The notes under the pieces were generated by a model, which was not told the DNA's origin, did not search any database, and saw only the letters and a list, made by a program, of their open reading frames with translations. From Chondrilla cf. caribensis (taxonomy: Eukaryota; Porifera; Demospongiae; Chondrillida; Chondrillidae), in contig OZ026548.1 in assembly GCA_964020155.1 (NCBI GenBank), positions 4,262,397-4,326,396 on the forward strand: a stretch of 64,000 bases of DNA, read 5' to 3'. Position 1 is the stretch's first letter, and each line of letters begins with the position of its first letter. The translations under genes were made by a program, and so were the position numbers. Of this stretch, positions 10,771 to 22,642 are shown in pieces.

Positions 10771-13700
10771 TGCATGTTTGTGCGGGTGAAGATATCTCCT
10801 TGACTACCCTCGGCTGCAGCTGGGCATTCCTGAGCAGAAGGAATGCATCGAGTGGCTCACCTTCAGTCCTGTGGAAGATCACTTCTACAAGAAGCAACAG
10901 GAGAAATGTCAGAGAGAAGCTCACCAGGTCAGCATCTACGTATATGTAGAGATGCATATCTGCCAGCATCTACGTATGTGTAGAGATGCATATCTGCCAG
11001 CATGTTTGAATGTGTAGAGATGCATATCTGCCAGCATGTTTGAATGTGTAGAGATGTAGATAGTCACCCTCCTGCTTCCCCAACTGTGTGCAGTAGTCAC
11101 TGAATAGAGTAAATGTACGTACACAATGACTGGCTTGTACATTCAGTATGTATGCTGGCAACTGTGTAGGATGGACATTCACCGGTGCTGTATGTATGTG
11201 TGTACTTTGTATGCAGTCTAATTCCATACATAGGGATTGTCATAAGTTCCCCACATCACCTATCATCCCACCCCTCCCAGGAAAAGGATTCACAGAACCT
11301 TTTGTATACTCTGCATGTACATATACTATATACATAGTATGTGTACATGCAGAGTATACAATCAGGTATAGTACATTTGTACTGTACCTGATTGTGCGGG
11401 ATATGTGTGTATGTACATACATACGTACATGTTTTTATACATCTTTATATAAGGACGATGAGGTTGTATAGGTTCCATACCATCATCACTGCTGTCAGAA
11501 ATGGTCACAGCATACCTGTGTATATGTACTGAAGGTACCTGACTGTGAACCTACGTAGTGTACACAGGACACCCACACTTTGTGTTGAGTTGTTGCTCTT
11601 TGCACTTGTAGGTTCTGAGCCAGTTCAACATCGAGGAGACTGTCTCAATAGCGCATGTGCAGGATTATGCCAAGAAGCTGGTCAGTGTGCTGTGATGGAG
11701 TTATTTGTACTGTTTTTGTTGCAACACTGGAGCCCTTGTGACTGGTTGTGTACATGTGTACATACATACGTAGGGTGCCTACAGTACACACATACCTCTT
11801 GGCTTACTCCCTGAAGGATACGTAAACATGTTAAGAAACTTGTATTCCATTATATATCTACACACATGTTCTATACTTGTACATACTGTATGTAATAGTT
11901 ATATCCTGACGTAGTGAATGATAGATAATTTATACTTCAAATGTACGCATAGTCCAATCCAACATATTCTGTATCATGGTTGAGGGGTAGATCAAGGGAA
12001 AATCTGTGCATACATAATACATGTAGCACAGATCAGTGATACAGCTCAAGCGGGATGCAAGTACATATGTACCTACTTGGGCACTCACATACTTACATAC
12101 AATGTTACTGCTTGTGAATAAGAATTTTTAAAATGTATCTGAGGTGCTCTTCACATGTACTGTATGTACAGTGGAACCCCTATTAAAGGACTCTTCCAAT
12201 ATAGGACACCATAGAAATTACCTCCCTACAAAGGCACCAAAAAAGATTTTCCTATAGTGCTAATACATTTTTCACCTCTGAAGAGTGGACAACCTCTCTA
12301 CAGTGGACCAATTACCTGGTCCCAATTTGTCCTTTGTAGAGAGGTTCCACTGTATACATACGTATGTACATTCATATGTGTTCATGACTTTACGTAGTTA
12401 CTTGCTCCGTTGTTGAAGCTGAGACAGGCGTGTCTTCACCCTCACGTGGTCAGAGGTGGTATAGTGTCCATGAAGAAAACGTGAGTTTGAGTAATATCAC
12501 ATCTTGTACAGTAGTAGTGTATACGTAGACTGCGTACAGTACTTTTATGTATGTATGTACAAATGTATGTATGTACATATATACATACAAGTACGTAGCA
12601 TACCCATATGTACAAATGTATGTATAGACGTACGTACATACGTATAAGTACGTAATATACCCATATGTACATACATATGTATATGTAATATATATGTACG
12701 TCTATGTACTGTTCAGTTACTTGTTGCTAATACACCTACAGTATGATACGTACATATGTATGTACTAACAAGGGCCCCATGAAGGGTCGACATACTACAT
12801 CTTATCACCTACTGTACTCATGCATCATGTATCCTGTATGGTGCAAAATCTTGGTCAGGTTTATTTTTTTACAATTTGCTTCTATTTGCATTATTTTAAG
12901 TCATACATAGTGCTGGAACACGTCGGTATGAGCCACAAAATTAAAGCTAAAAAAATGGTCTTTTTCAACAAACTTGTGATATTCTCTTCTTCAAAAGTTC
13001 CTGCTATATGGTATACTGTATATACGTACATACATGATACATATGTACATATATGCTACATATTATGTACATATGTGTGTAAATGTATGTGTACATGGTA
13101 AATATGTATGTACAGCACACTCCCTGTGTGTCTGTGTACACAGGTCCATGACCATGGGTGAGCTACTGCAGCAGTTGATCAAGAAAGCTAAACTAGAGGC
13201 ACAAGAAAGCCTCCGTCAGCTGATTGGTGCTCTGAATGGTCTAGCTGGGATCTACAGGTTACAGGAAAAGGTAGGGATAGCCCCTTCATATGTGAATGAG
13301 TATATAATACAAATGTAATAATACATATATTGTACTAATGTACATATGTACATATTTACTGTACATGATATTTATATGTACTAAAGTATCAATGCCTACT
13401 AGTATCTAGACAAGTACATGTACGCATGTGTTAGTTGAACCTTCATGTCTCGTGACTGTGTTCATCCGATAGTACTGGCTGTGTTCACCTTGCACCAGTG
13501 AGTATTCAGTGTGCAGCTCGTAATTGTCTCATTGTGGTTGTAGTGGGCGGATGCTGTGGAGTCGTATAGGACAGCAATGTCCACCTGGAAGGACCACATC
13601 GGGGAGCTGGAGTGCGATTTCACTCAGAGAATCCACACCATGGAGGGGTTGGACGAGCTAATAAAACTTGGACACTCTCCGTGTTCCAGAGCTATTTCTG

Positions 13701-16597
13701 ATGACAACCTCCTCACAGAAGTAAGTGCACTGCTTGAATCATTCATGTAAAGTGTGCCTAGGAACCATGTTCGTACATATGGATGTAATACTCAAATTTT
13801 TAATTTGTTAATTTTTGTATAAATTGAGCCTGGGGAATCTGAAAAATTGACCCACCCCTCCATGAAGTCCCACAGAGTTGTGACAGTGCGTGTTGCACGT
13901 ACATCTATACGCATTGTACAGTGCATCATTTATAATGTACTTAGTAGGAACCCATTGAGACAAAGACCCTTAAGATAAATTACTCAACTCAAACCAGATT
14001 TTGAGCTTATGTCGTTTGCTGTTGTGGAGTACATGTAATTAGCAAATCTTGATAAGAACATTTCATACTGAGAAATAATTTTTGTTGGCCCTTGATGTTC
14101 TGTTTTACAAAGAGTATGTATGCACAAATATTGTACAGCAAAATTGAATGAACGTAATTCGCTAGCCAAATAATTTATCTCCAACATTTCGACAGCTCAC
14201 TGCTGTCTTCATCAGTGGTATGAAATACAGGCTGCGTGGGTGTGCTTTTACATGCAGGCGTTGACAGATGATCGATGGTGTGATACATATTGGTCATGTG
14301 TGAATAATAATGAGATGGAAGTGATGTGATAAAATGATGTAAGAATAATATTATATACAAGTTCAGTTTAAAAATACAGTGGAACCTTTATTAAAGGACT
14401 CTCCCAATAAAGGACACCATAGAAATTACCTCCCTACAAAGGACACTCTGTAAGGCACCAAAATAGAATTTCCTATAGTGCTAATACATTTTTCACCTCT
14501 GAAGAGTGGACAACCTCTCTACAGTGGACAAATGACCTGATCCCAAATTGTCCTTTATAGAGAGGTTCCACCGTATATGTATTGTATGTAATGTAACATG
14601 TTTGTTTTACACATACTGTATGTAACATGAACATTAACAACCAGTATATGGTACTGTAGGCGACTGAGCTCAGGAAGAAGTTCCTGGAGAAGAAGCTGTT
14701 GTTTGTCAATACCTCCATGGAAGCCCTGAACTCAGTGTGTACCTCTTCAGCTGATAGCGAGATGATTCTCAAGCAGTCCAACTTCGGCATATTCTGGTAT
14801 GGTGCACTGCTGGATATGGTGGGGGCAGAGGGTCTTGAAAAGCAGTTGCTCACCAACATGAACATCGACATAGCACAAAAGTTGCCAGTTTGGAGTGCAA
14901 GGTTTTCCGGTTTGAAGTAAGTGAATATGTAGGTATGTACGTACATAGGTGTGTTGCTCTGTTTATTTCTTCACAAAATGTGGACCCCTGCCACATAATC
15001 AGAACCCCAGGAACCATGAGTGTCACATAGTGAGGAGTTACAACAGGACTTAACTGTATATGTATGTATGTGTTGTTGCTGGGTGTGTTCCAAGGGAGGT
15101 ACAAAGGAGACAATTATCCAATCTTCAACCATTGCACACCCCCCCCGGAATTTCACCCAGGCTCTTAGATATGTAGGCAATAACATTGTGACTCTTGTTT
15201 TTCTGTTGCCTCTTAGCTTCACTTCAGCAGCTGCCGTTAAATTTTGGGTGTACAACAGGTGGAGTGAGTTACAGGTGTGTGCTTGTAATGTACGTACGTA
15301 TGTCACCTACAGTATGTCCAGCACATGGTACTACACCTACATACACCGTTGTAGCTGTTCTGAGATGTTCTAATTGAAACCATTCATACGTGCAGTCTGT
15401 GCGAGGTGATGTTCTGAGCAAAATCCGAGACGTGTGTGCGAGACCGCCCACTGACAGTGAAGTGGAGGATGCCTCTCACTGTCATTTGAGAGTACTTGAG
15501 AATTTTGAAGAACTTGATGAGATGAGACCAAAGTTAGACCCTCAACTTGTGTTGCTTGTTTGTATGCTACATTTAGTATATTCATACTGTGTGTGTCTGT
15601 ATAGTATGTGTGTGGTGTACTGTATATGCATATTAATTTCATGTACCATACAATATACGTGTACTGTGTGATTAGTAATAGTAATATCCTGCCTAGGTGT
15701 GCTGTAGCAGATATAAAGTGCTAATTGATTACCGAGGGCAAAGCCCAAGGTAATCTGTTAGCACTTTATCTGCTGCAGCACACCTAGGCAGGATATAACT
15801 AACTTGTATCCTGGCGTGGTGATTGATAAAAAATTATACAGCAAATATGCGCTAAGTCCAATGCAGTATATTATATGCAATTGAAAATTGTTTACTAATT
15901 TCCTGCCTTGTTCTCATGCAATTAATCCTAACAATGAAACCTGTCTGGTGACCTGTGCTGTATCACTGACCTGTGCTAAATGGCTTATGCACGCACAGTT
16001 TTTCTTATGATCCACCCCTCAAACAGGATACAAGTGTACATAGGCTACATACATGTACTTACTGTACTGTACATACTGTTACAGTACATACGTATGTACA
16101 TACCCATGTACTGATGTACTGTACACAGGTGCCTCGTTTGCCAAATTGAAGCTTTGATTGATTCTTACGAGCTGACACTCTTCAGTACTAGCATGAGACA
16201 GCTGGAGGACAGAGGTGCTCCTGGCACCACGGCTCACGGCAGCCGAGGGGAGAGTGCTTTGGTGGTGGTCCTGAAGTTCCTGTCTGTTTATGTGCGTAGC
16301 CGGAACCTCAGCAAGGACCTGGCTGATTCGGCTCAAATGCACCTCAATCTGCTGGAAGAGATGAAGAAAGAATTTACAGTAAGAAGATATTCTATGTTGC
16401 ATAGTGTGTGTACATGTGTGCAAGTGTGTGTGTGTGCCTGCTTGTGCATATACATACATACATTTGTATTTTTAACTTCCCTTCAAGGAGATAATTATCC
16501 ATCATGGCATGGTGATACAACATACATGCACATCCCATAACTACAGTTTTGAGATTTTATGTTATGGACTATGAAAATTGGGTCTAAGATTGTGTGT

Positions 16598-16668
<71 letters not shown>

Positions 16669-16889
16669 GACTAGTTTTTCTGATTTCTAAGACTATATTA
16701 TATTATAATACATTACATGTATCAATTGTTTTGCAGTTTATCCGAACAGCATGGCAAGCTGCATCTGAATGGGTGCAAGGCTATGACGAGTTGAACATGG
16801 TTTCTGTGAGATTCAGGCTCTATGTTCCCGGAGAGACCTTACCTCCTGGTGGACTCTCCAATGTTCTTCGTAGCCACGAGGTGTGTATA

Positions 16890-16953
<64 letters not shown>

Positions 16954-18440
16954 GTGTGTGTGTGCATGTGCGTACATGTGCATATGTACATTTGTACATT
17001 TGCAATACAGACATCCTGTACATGCATCCAAATGTTAGTCAAGTGTTGTACATTTGTACAGGTTGAACCAAGGAGATACCTGTTGCTTGGCGACAAGGCA
17101 TCATGGGAGAGTGAACTAAGGAAGACCAAAGGACAGTATTACTACCTCCAATCTCTGGAGAAGGTTGGTTTGTTGTACTTTGTACTAGCTCTGAAATGGC
17201 AAAATGTCTGCAACAATTTTGAGCATTATTATCACATTCAATCTAAAATGTAAGATTAAAAGTAAAAAGTAGAAGAATTTTAAAATAAGTAGCTATTGTC
17301 AGTGATCGAGGGAGGCATAGCCATCTAAATTTTAACAGTATTTGCCAAGTCACACGAGTAGTAAAGGCATTATGCTCAGTTTTGAATGGATAGCTGGGTG
17401 TTACACTGCAGTATATCTGGGAGATCTCAGGCACCCTAGCATTGTGCAACCAAATAGGCCTGGTAGAACAGCCAGTCAACCACTGTTTAGGATTTCCTCA
17501 GATTTTGTTAAGATAACATAGCACTTTAGTAGCTTCACATTGGGCAACATCAAAATGTATCATGGTGTTTGGGTGGTAAGGAAAAGGTAGACTTCTATCT
17601 GTGATGTAAGCCCATCTCCTTTGATATTGCCCAGGCATGATTATTATCCTTACCAAAAATCTTCAACCTAGCAACACTCGTTCACACTTCAATCATAACA
17701 ATAAACACGTAACTATAGTGATACTACAATTGTGAGTAGTATAAAAACATACAATTGTGTATAGACACAATGCAGTACAAGCATCACCATGACACATATT
17801 TATTGTATCCCTCCTGGGTGGTGTATAGCAGAGATAGGAACACTTTGTCTCTAATTGACAACTCGGGCTGTGCCTCTGTTGGGTCCACCATGAGACATAT
17901 CAAGTGTATCCCTCCTGGGTGGTGTACAGCAGAGATAGGAACACTTTGTCTCTAATTGACAACTCGGGCTGTGCCTCTGTTGTGTCCACCATGAGACATA
18001 TCAAGTGTATCCCTCCTGGGTGGTCCACAGTAGCTATGGACACTTTTGTCTTGTTGATGACTTGAGACAAGCTCTCGTTGAAAATTAGACAAAAGTGTCT
18101 GTATCTCTGCTGTAGACAACCCAGGAGGGATACAACTATCACATGTGCGCACACCATTAAACCTGGCTGAGAATGTATCTCCTACCACATATTTCAGAGT
18201 GTATCTTCATATATCGTATTTTAACCACTGTAGGCCAAAGACATCAAAGAGGAAAACATGGAGAATTGTCCCATTTGTATCCAACAACTTGGAAAAGAGG
18301 TATATATATGCTGTATAAGTATATACGTATGCTTGAGTATATAGGTATATTCAAGCATACATATACTGTATATTACATATGCATATTAATATACATACAT
18401 GTACTTGTATTACTCTCTCCTCTTTTTGTGTGAGTGTGTT

Positions 18441-18488
<48 letters not shown>

Positions 18489-21277
18489 GTGTGTGGTTTT
18501 AAGTCTGCATACATGTGAATGCCCATTCATGTACATATGTGTATGTTCATATTTGTTCACTTTGTCCTGTTAGTGGTGCGTACTTCCTTGTGGACACTCC
18601 TTGTGTGCTCACTGTATTGAGCAGATGCAGAAGACCCTCTCTCCTAACCGGTGGCCCTTCACGAGAAGAAGGGAGATTCGCTGTCCTGTTTGCAGGTCGT
18701 GGGCTAAGAACGATGAAGTACACCTGGTGACTACAACAGTACAGAGTGCCCATAACACCAGGGTCAAGGTATGCTATAGCAGTGATAGGGCTGATTGCTT
18801 TACTGTACTTCGTCACTATGCAGTTAGTTTGTATTCATGCACTTGTAAAATGGTTCACGCTGTTATACGTTTATTGCTGTACTCTTCAATGGTGTATTTG
18901 TATGTGTTTGGATGCACACACACACACGCACGCACGCTCGCACGCACGCACGCACGCACACACACACGTGTACTGTACATACATACCTGTGTGTACCTAA
19001 TGAAAGCTACTTTATGTACGTACATACGTACTTTCATTGAATATATTTATGGATGTGATCAATAAATGATATAATCGACATGTGCTGCTCATACGTCCTA
19101 CAGGGAGATCACTCCACAAAGATTGAAGCTGTGATTTACAAGATCATTACCATTCATGACAATGATCCATATGCAAAGATTCTTGTATTTTCACAGGTTC
19201 GTACATTACGTTATGTACCTACTGACATAATATGTACTTGCTCATGTAAGGTACATTTGTATGTACGCATGTATCTACTTGTGTGTTTGTGCATGTGTGT
19301 GTGCGTATGTGTGTGTGCGTATGTGTGTGTGTGTGTGTGTGTGTGCATGCGTGCATGTGTGTGTGCGTGTGCTGTGTGTACTATCTCATTGTCTGGTGTA
19401 GTGGCTGTCTGCACTGGAGCTGCTTGCCAATGGACTCAGTCAAAACAGTATATCGTACGAGTATCCTTATCAGAAAGTCAGCAGTAATCTACAGGTTGGT
19501 ACTGTATGTATTGTATTTAATATTCGTAGTCTGACATAGACAATTTCTACAGTGTGTGTATATATACATAGTTTGATATGAAATACCATGTACAATAGAA
19601 AGTCCATCTTTGACTTGCATGGATAACTTTGACTACAAAATGTACAGTATGTATGTACATACGTGCATATGCCTATGTTCATAATGATTGTTTCTATCAT
19701 TTAGAGGAGTTTAACAGTCTTCAAGACTTTGCCGCATGTCAACGTCCTTCTTCTTCCACTTCACATGGGCTCCAATGGACTGAACATCACTGAGGCCACC
19801 CATGTTATCCTCTGTGAACCATCCCTCAATCCTTCAGCAGAGCAGCAAGCCGTCAGCCGAATCCACAGAATGGGACAGACCAGGTATGCCAGACAGCAAT
19901 TGTACATGTGAATACTTGAGCCTTGTATGGGTTCAAGGGTCTACTGGAACTGTGCAACATACGTATGTAGTGGGAATTGTGTAGTGCCATGGTAACTGTA
20001 TAGTACACAATAACAACTTACATGCCTTGTAATGGGACAACTCTCGATGCTACTGTGTGGACATACGTCCATATGTACCTGCTATGTGCACAGTGAATAC
20101 TTGTTAATCCACCTCAATTTGTTTTTAATATGCATGGTGGATAAATGAATTTGACCAATTAATTGGATATTCATTAGTACTTGAACAAAATTTGTTACTG
20201 GGAAATTGAGGTACATAGATCATAATGTTTGGATGTTTGGTGGTTAAAATGGTGACAGATTAACAAGAATTCATGGTACATGCGAACACTAGTTTTTGAT
20301 CCCGTAGCTACGGATGCTGTTCATATCAGAGTGTACACTCACATGTATGCATGGGCCAAATCATCCTGAAATGCACACTTCAATTTGGATTGAAATGTTT
20401 ACCCCAGGTACACTGTTTCAGTTCAACCCACATCCATTCCATGCAATGGACTTGTATGTACGTATGTCTGTACTGTGTACACAGACCAACAACTGTGCAT
20501 CGGTTCTATGTGAGCAACACAGTGGAGGATAAGATGTACCACTTGTTCCATCCTGAGGGAGAGGAAGCAGTGCCCACCGAAAGGTGAAGTGTACATGCAT
20601 GTATGGTATATTACCAGCCTGAGTGCACTGCACTGTATGTACCATATGTACAGGTGAATGTGTGTAACTAAAAAGAGAAATCTTCTGTTAGTACACACTA
20701 TGAATCCCTGAGTATGTACGTGCGTATGTACATTTGTACTGTACATACTTAGGTAACGGTAACTACAGATGTACAATAGTTTGTATGCTTAGTGAGTACA
20801 GGAAGTGTGTGTATGTGTGGATACTTTGCCCTACAGTCCTTATAGTATGCAGTATAACCTCTGCTAAAGGACACTGACATAGTATACATATACATACATA
20901 GTAACTTACCTTCTTACAGAGGACACTTTTGAGGTGCAGCAATTGAGTCTTTATGGTGCTAATACATTTTTACCTCTGAAGAATCTACAATCCCATTCCA
21001 TTCAACAATCTGAAAATTTTACTTTGTAACTTGTAAAATCAAATCATGAGTATCTTGAATATGTGATTATGCACGTTTAAACATATTGTACGTATATACG
21101 TATGTAATTATTTGTTGTGCATGTACCACCACGTTATGGAAGGTATGTAATGTGTGTATGTAGTGTCTTATCCATGATTTGTACTTCATGTGCAGATTGG
21201 AGTGTCTGGATACAAGTGAAAGGAAAGCTGAACTATCCATCAAAGAGTTCAGAGGTCTATTTGTGGCCAATCCCTAA
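5763..21277 (+). CDS. SHPRH: SHPRH, SNF2-helicase/PHD/RING E3 ubiquitin ligase
   Basis: Twenty-five exons join in frame to 1597 aa (human about 1683): 5763-6862, 7292-8066, 8288-8392, 9242-9350, 9444-9523, 9768-9891, 10390-10553, 10820-10927, 11612-11680, 12398-12480, 13144-13270, 13544-13720, 14660-14916, 15217-15274, 15396-15550, 16129-16378, 16737-16880, 17062-17163, 18234-18299, 18574-18768, 19104-19196, 19402-19494, 19705-19883, 20485-20583, 21196-21277. Walker A DEMGLGKT is at residues about 386-393, a PHD finger at 577-625, Walker B DEAQ at about 727, the conserved ALNGLAGI stretch at about 935, and a C3HC4 RING using C1341/C1344 (exon 19) and C1357, H1359, C1362, C1365, C1388, C1391 (exon 20). 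Helicase motifs V (LLLPLHMGSNGLN) and VI (SRIHRMGQ) are in exon 23. The family polyubiquitinates PCNA in DNA-damage tolerance in the nucleus. The linker-histone-like H15 domain of vertebrate SHPRH is not recognisable. An in-frame ATG at 5721 could add 14 residues. Exon 14 and the exon 15 donor are the least certain. Confidence 0.93.
9351..9400. repeat. (GT)25 at the SHPRH exon 4 donor
   Basis: The microsatellite starts at the splice junction itself: exon 4 ends ACTG at 9350 and the intron begins GTGTGTG. The tract therefore supplies the 5' splice site. Confidence 0.95.
9540..9717. mobile_element. Pogo/Tigger-like MITE in SHPRH intron 5
   Basis: The left end reads TACAGTGAATTCTTGTTAAT and the right end is an imperfect inverted copy (AGATTAACGAGTATTCAC). 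Internal CCGCCACTTTATCTGCCAAA recurs in the copies at 22,269 and 62,067. The CAGTGAATTC..GTTAATCCGCC terminus is of pogo/Tc1 type; no coding region. Confidence 0.7.
9955..10345. repeat. Minisatellite in SHPRH intron 6
   Basis: Degenerate tandem units of about 27-36 bp built on ACTCCACATGTATGTAGGTA plus variable GTATGTA extensions, about a dozen copies. Confidence 0.85.
10620..10767. repeat. (GT)n-rich tract, SHPRH intron 7
   Basis: Interrupted TGTGTC/GTGTGCG repeats to about 10,700, then about 33 pure GT units, ending about 50 bp before the exon 8 acceptor at 10,819. Confidence 0.95.
10928..11056. repeat. 34-36-bp tandem repeat abutting the SHPRH exon 8 donor
   Basis: About four units with core GTAGAGATGCATATCTGCCA, starting within bases of the CAG|GTCAGC splice junction. 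The first unit includes the donor region (GTCAGCATCTACG). Confidence 0.85.
11303..11392. repeat. Two adjacent palindromes, SHPRH intron 8
   Basis: TGTATACTCTGCATGTACA at 11,303 is inverted exactly at 11,342-11,360 around an ATATACTA loop. Immediately after, 11,361-11,392 forms a second hairpin with arms ATCAGGTA.AGTAC and GTAC.GTACCTGAT. Confidence 0.75.
12167..12354. mobile_element. MITE with CAGTGGAACC termini, SHPRH intron 9
   Basis: The left end TACAGTGGAACCCCTATTAA and right end AGAGAGGTTCCACTGTA are inverted. The interior (GTGCTAATACATTTTTCACC and flanks) matches the element at 14,375-14,575 almost throughout. TA flanks suggest a Tc1/mariner-type non-autonomous element. Confidence 0.8.
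14375..14575. mobile_element. Second CAGTGGAACC-family MITE, SHPRH intron 12
   Basis: Same termini and interior as the 12,167 copy, ending GAGGTTCCACCGTA. Degenerate relatives lacking clean ends occur at about 20,849-20,990 in intron 24 and in the duplicated blocks at about 38,788 and 60,627. Confidence 0.8.
15684..15796. mobile_element. Hairpin (fold-back) element, SHPRH intron 15
   Basis: About 48-bp near-perfect arms, starting ATATCCTGCCTAGGTGTGCT and ending with the reverse complement AGCACACCTAGGCAGGATAT, around a loop GAGGGCAAAGCCCA. It looks like a non-autonomous fold-back element. Confidence 0.8.
15804..16034. mobile_element. Possible TIR element next to the fold-back, SHPRH intron 15
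   Basis: CTTGTATCCTG at the left and CAGGATACAAG at the right are inverted. A partly similar stretch (AGTCCAATCCA, GATCAGTGATACAGCTC) lies in intron 9 at about 11,900-12,060. Boundaries are approximate. Confidence 0.45.
16591..16665. repeat. (GT)n microsatellite, SHPRH intron 16
   Basis: About 37 GT units with one TATG interruption, sense orientation, about 70 bp before the exon 17 acceptor at 16,736. Confidence 0.95.
16889..16970. repeat. (GT)n at the SHPRH exon 17 donor
   Basis: Starts within ten bases of GAG|GTGTGTATAT (exon end 16,880) and runs about 38 units with one break. Confidence 0.95.
17800..18135. repeat. TATCCCTCCTGGGTGG repeat cluster, SHPRH intron 18
   Basis: Three direct copies (starting about 17,806, 17,907 and 18,008) of a roughly 100-bp unit beginning TATCCCTCCTGGGTGG and containing AGAGATAGGAACACTTTGTC. 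An inverted arm follows at 18,060-18,135 (ending CCCAGGAGGGATACA). Single-hairpin relatives lie at 27,468, 33,008 and 51,948. Confidence 0.8.
18437..18487. repeat. (GT)n microsatellite, SHPRH intron 19
   Basis: About 22 GT units in sense orientation. Its duplicated counterpart at 36,077 is the end-point of the deletion that removed exon 19 there. Confidence 0.95.
18917..18968. repeat. (CA)/(CG CA)n microsatellite, SHPRH intron 20
   Basis: CACACACA with several GCACGC units. This is the only CA-sense tract noticed in SHPRH. The duplicate at 36,659 is almost pure CA. Confidence 0.9.
19289..19378. repeat. (GT)n tract with GC interruptions, SHPRH intron 21
   Basis: TG repeats interrupted by TGCG and TATG, just before exon 22 (acceptor at 19,401). 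Confidence 0.9.
20090..20280. mobile_element. MITE, CAGTGAATACTTGTTAATCC subfamily, SHPRH intron 23
   Basis: Left CAGTGAATACTTGTTAATCC and right AGATTAACAAGAATTCATGG are inverted. Related to the 22,269 element by its termini. The same insertion is present in duplicate blocks B (38,057), C (43,808) and D (about 59,970), so it predates the duplications. Confidence 0.7.
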
Positions 21278-21536
21278 CATTTTAGCATCCAATCCCTTCA
21301 GATTGTTCAAGATTTCCATGTCTTTTCATGTTTGATTCACATACGTGTGCAGTTCTGTACTGTAAATTTACACATGCAGATGCACCAATGTAATATGGTG
21401 CATGCTTGCCAGTGATTCTTCAGCATATTGTCCTTTTCAGGACTGGACATTTTATGGAGATTTTTGGTAGTTACTATAATCGCAAGTTTAATTGTGAATT
21501 GTGGAATTTGTAGCTTTTATGTATGCAACAGTAGCA

Positions 21537-21542
21537 ATTAAA
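21537..21542 (+). terminator. Candidate poly(A) signal of SHPRH
   Basis: ATTAAA, the commonest variant of AATAAA, 260 bp after the stop. The same 3' flank is repeated in each duplicated SHPRH tail. No cDNA evidence. Confidence 0.4.
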
Positions 21543-22268
21543 ACAGGATTTGTGTAACTTAATATTGAAACACCAAGCTGAAAACCCTCTATATATAGAT
21601 TCTTTAAACTTGGTTTTTAGCTGTTTGCTATGCAATGTTTATAAGCAAATGTAGAGATTTGTGGAGACATGTTTGGATCACCTATAGTGAGAAACAGACA
21701 TCAATCTACTTGAGTTTGTCAACAGTCAAATGAGATTTTGTAAACTTTGTTGTATCTAATTCTTGGAACAGATGATGGCTCCATGTATGTTTCTATAGCT
21801 ACTAGGTATATTCAGTTGGAATGCATGTCAATTGATGTATTGTATATAGTTGGAATTTGACAGCTAGTAAGGTAACTTCAAATTAAGAATTTGTCAGTTT
21901 TACAAACTTCCCTATCTGTTGTACATATTGACCTATAGTACATGTGTAGTAACTGTTTAGTGTTGTATTATTTGTTCACACTACACTGAGCTAACCGTGG
22001 ATTACGAGTTCAAGATAAGATTCAACAGTTACACATATTGGGATGGATGAAGAATTCAAGCATTATCAAGAGTAAAAGGGGTGAGTTGTTGAATCTCCAT
22101 TGTTACATGATTGTGTGCAACACTGCTATTCACTCCTTTTGTATCATATGTCGGTGTGGTATACATACAATAGGTATGTATGTACATATAATATATGTTC
22201 ACTGTATTTCAATATTATTGTACTATCATGTATGAATTTGTATATTCCAATACAACATGTACTGTATG

Positions 22269-22642
22269 TACAGTGAATTCTCGTTAATCCGCCACTGCTT
22301 TATCCGTCAAACCTGTTTATCCGCCACCAATTGCCTGCATGAATTCATTTGTATGGTTTTACTATTGATGTAATCCGCCAATCAGATAATCCGCCTCCGC
22401 CACAATTTTGTGACATCACTTCCTCTAATTACGCGTGTTATGTAACACTTAATCCGCCAGTCCTTTAAGAAGATGGCTATCAAGTATGTTTGTTGCTATT
22501 GTTATATTATGCTATTGCTATTTGTGCTATATGCTATTGTTTGCTTGATATAATATAATATTGTGATCAAAATTTAAGTAATTCGTTAATCCGCCAAATA
22601 TTGCTAAAATGAATTGCGGCAGATTAACGAGAGTACATTGTA
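22269..22642. mobile_element. Pogo-like MITE (full-length copy)
   Basis: Termini TACAGTGAATTCTCGTTAAT and AGATTAACGAGAGTACATTG are inverted, flanked by TA. The interior repeats the word AATCCGCC. An almost identical copy sits at the equivalent place in block D (62,067-62,440), so the insertion predates that duplication. Confidence 0.8.

Noticed and set aside
13984..14360. Small minus-strand frames in SHPRH intron 12
   Set aside because: No homology recognised, low-complexity AT-rich intron sequence, no conservation in other copies.
17800..18135. Repeat-spacer look of the TATCCCTCCTGGGTGG units
   Set aside because: The roughly 100-bp units are homologous along their whole length and end in an inverted arm; this is a fold-back element cluster, not an array with spacers.
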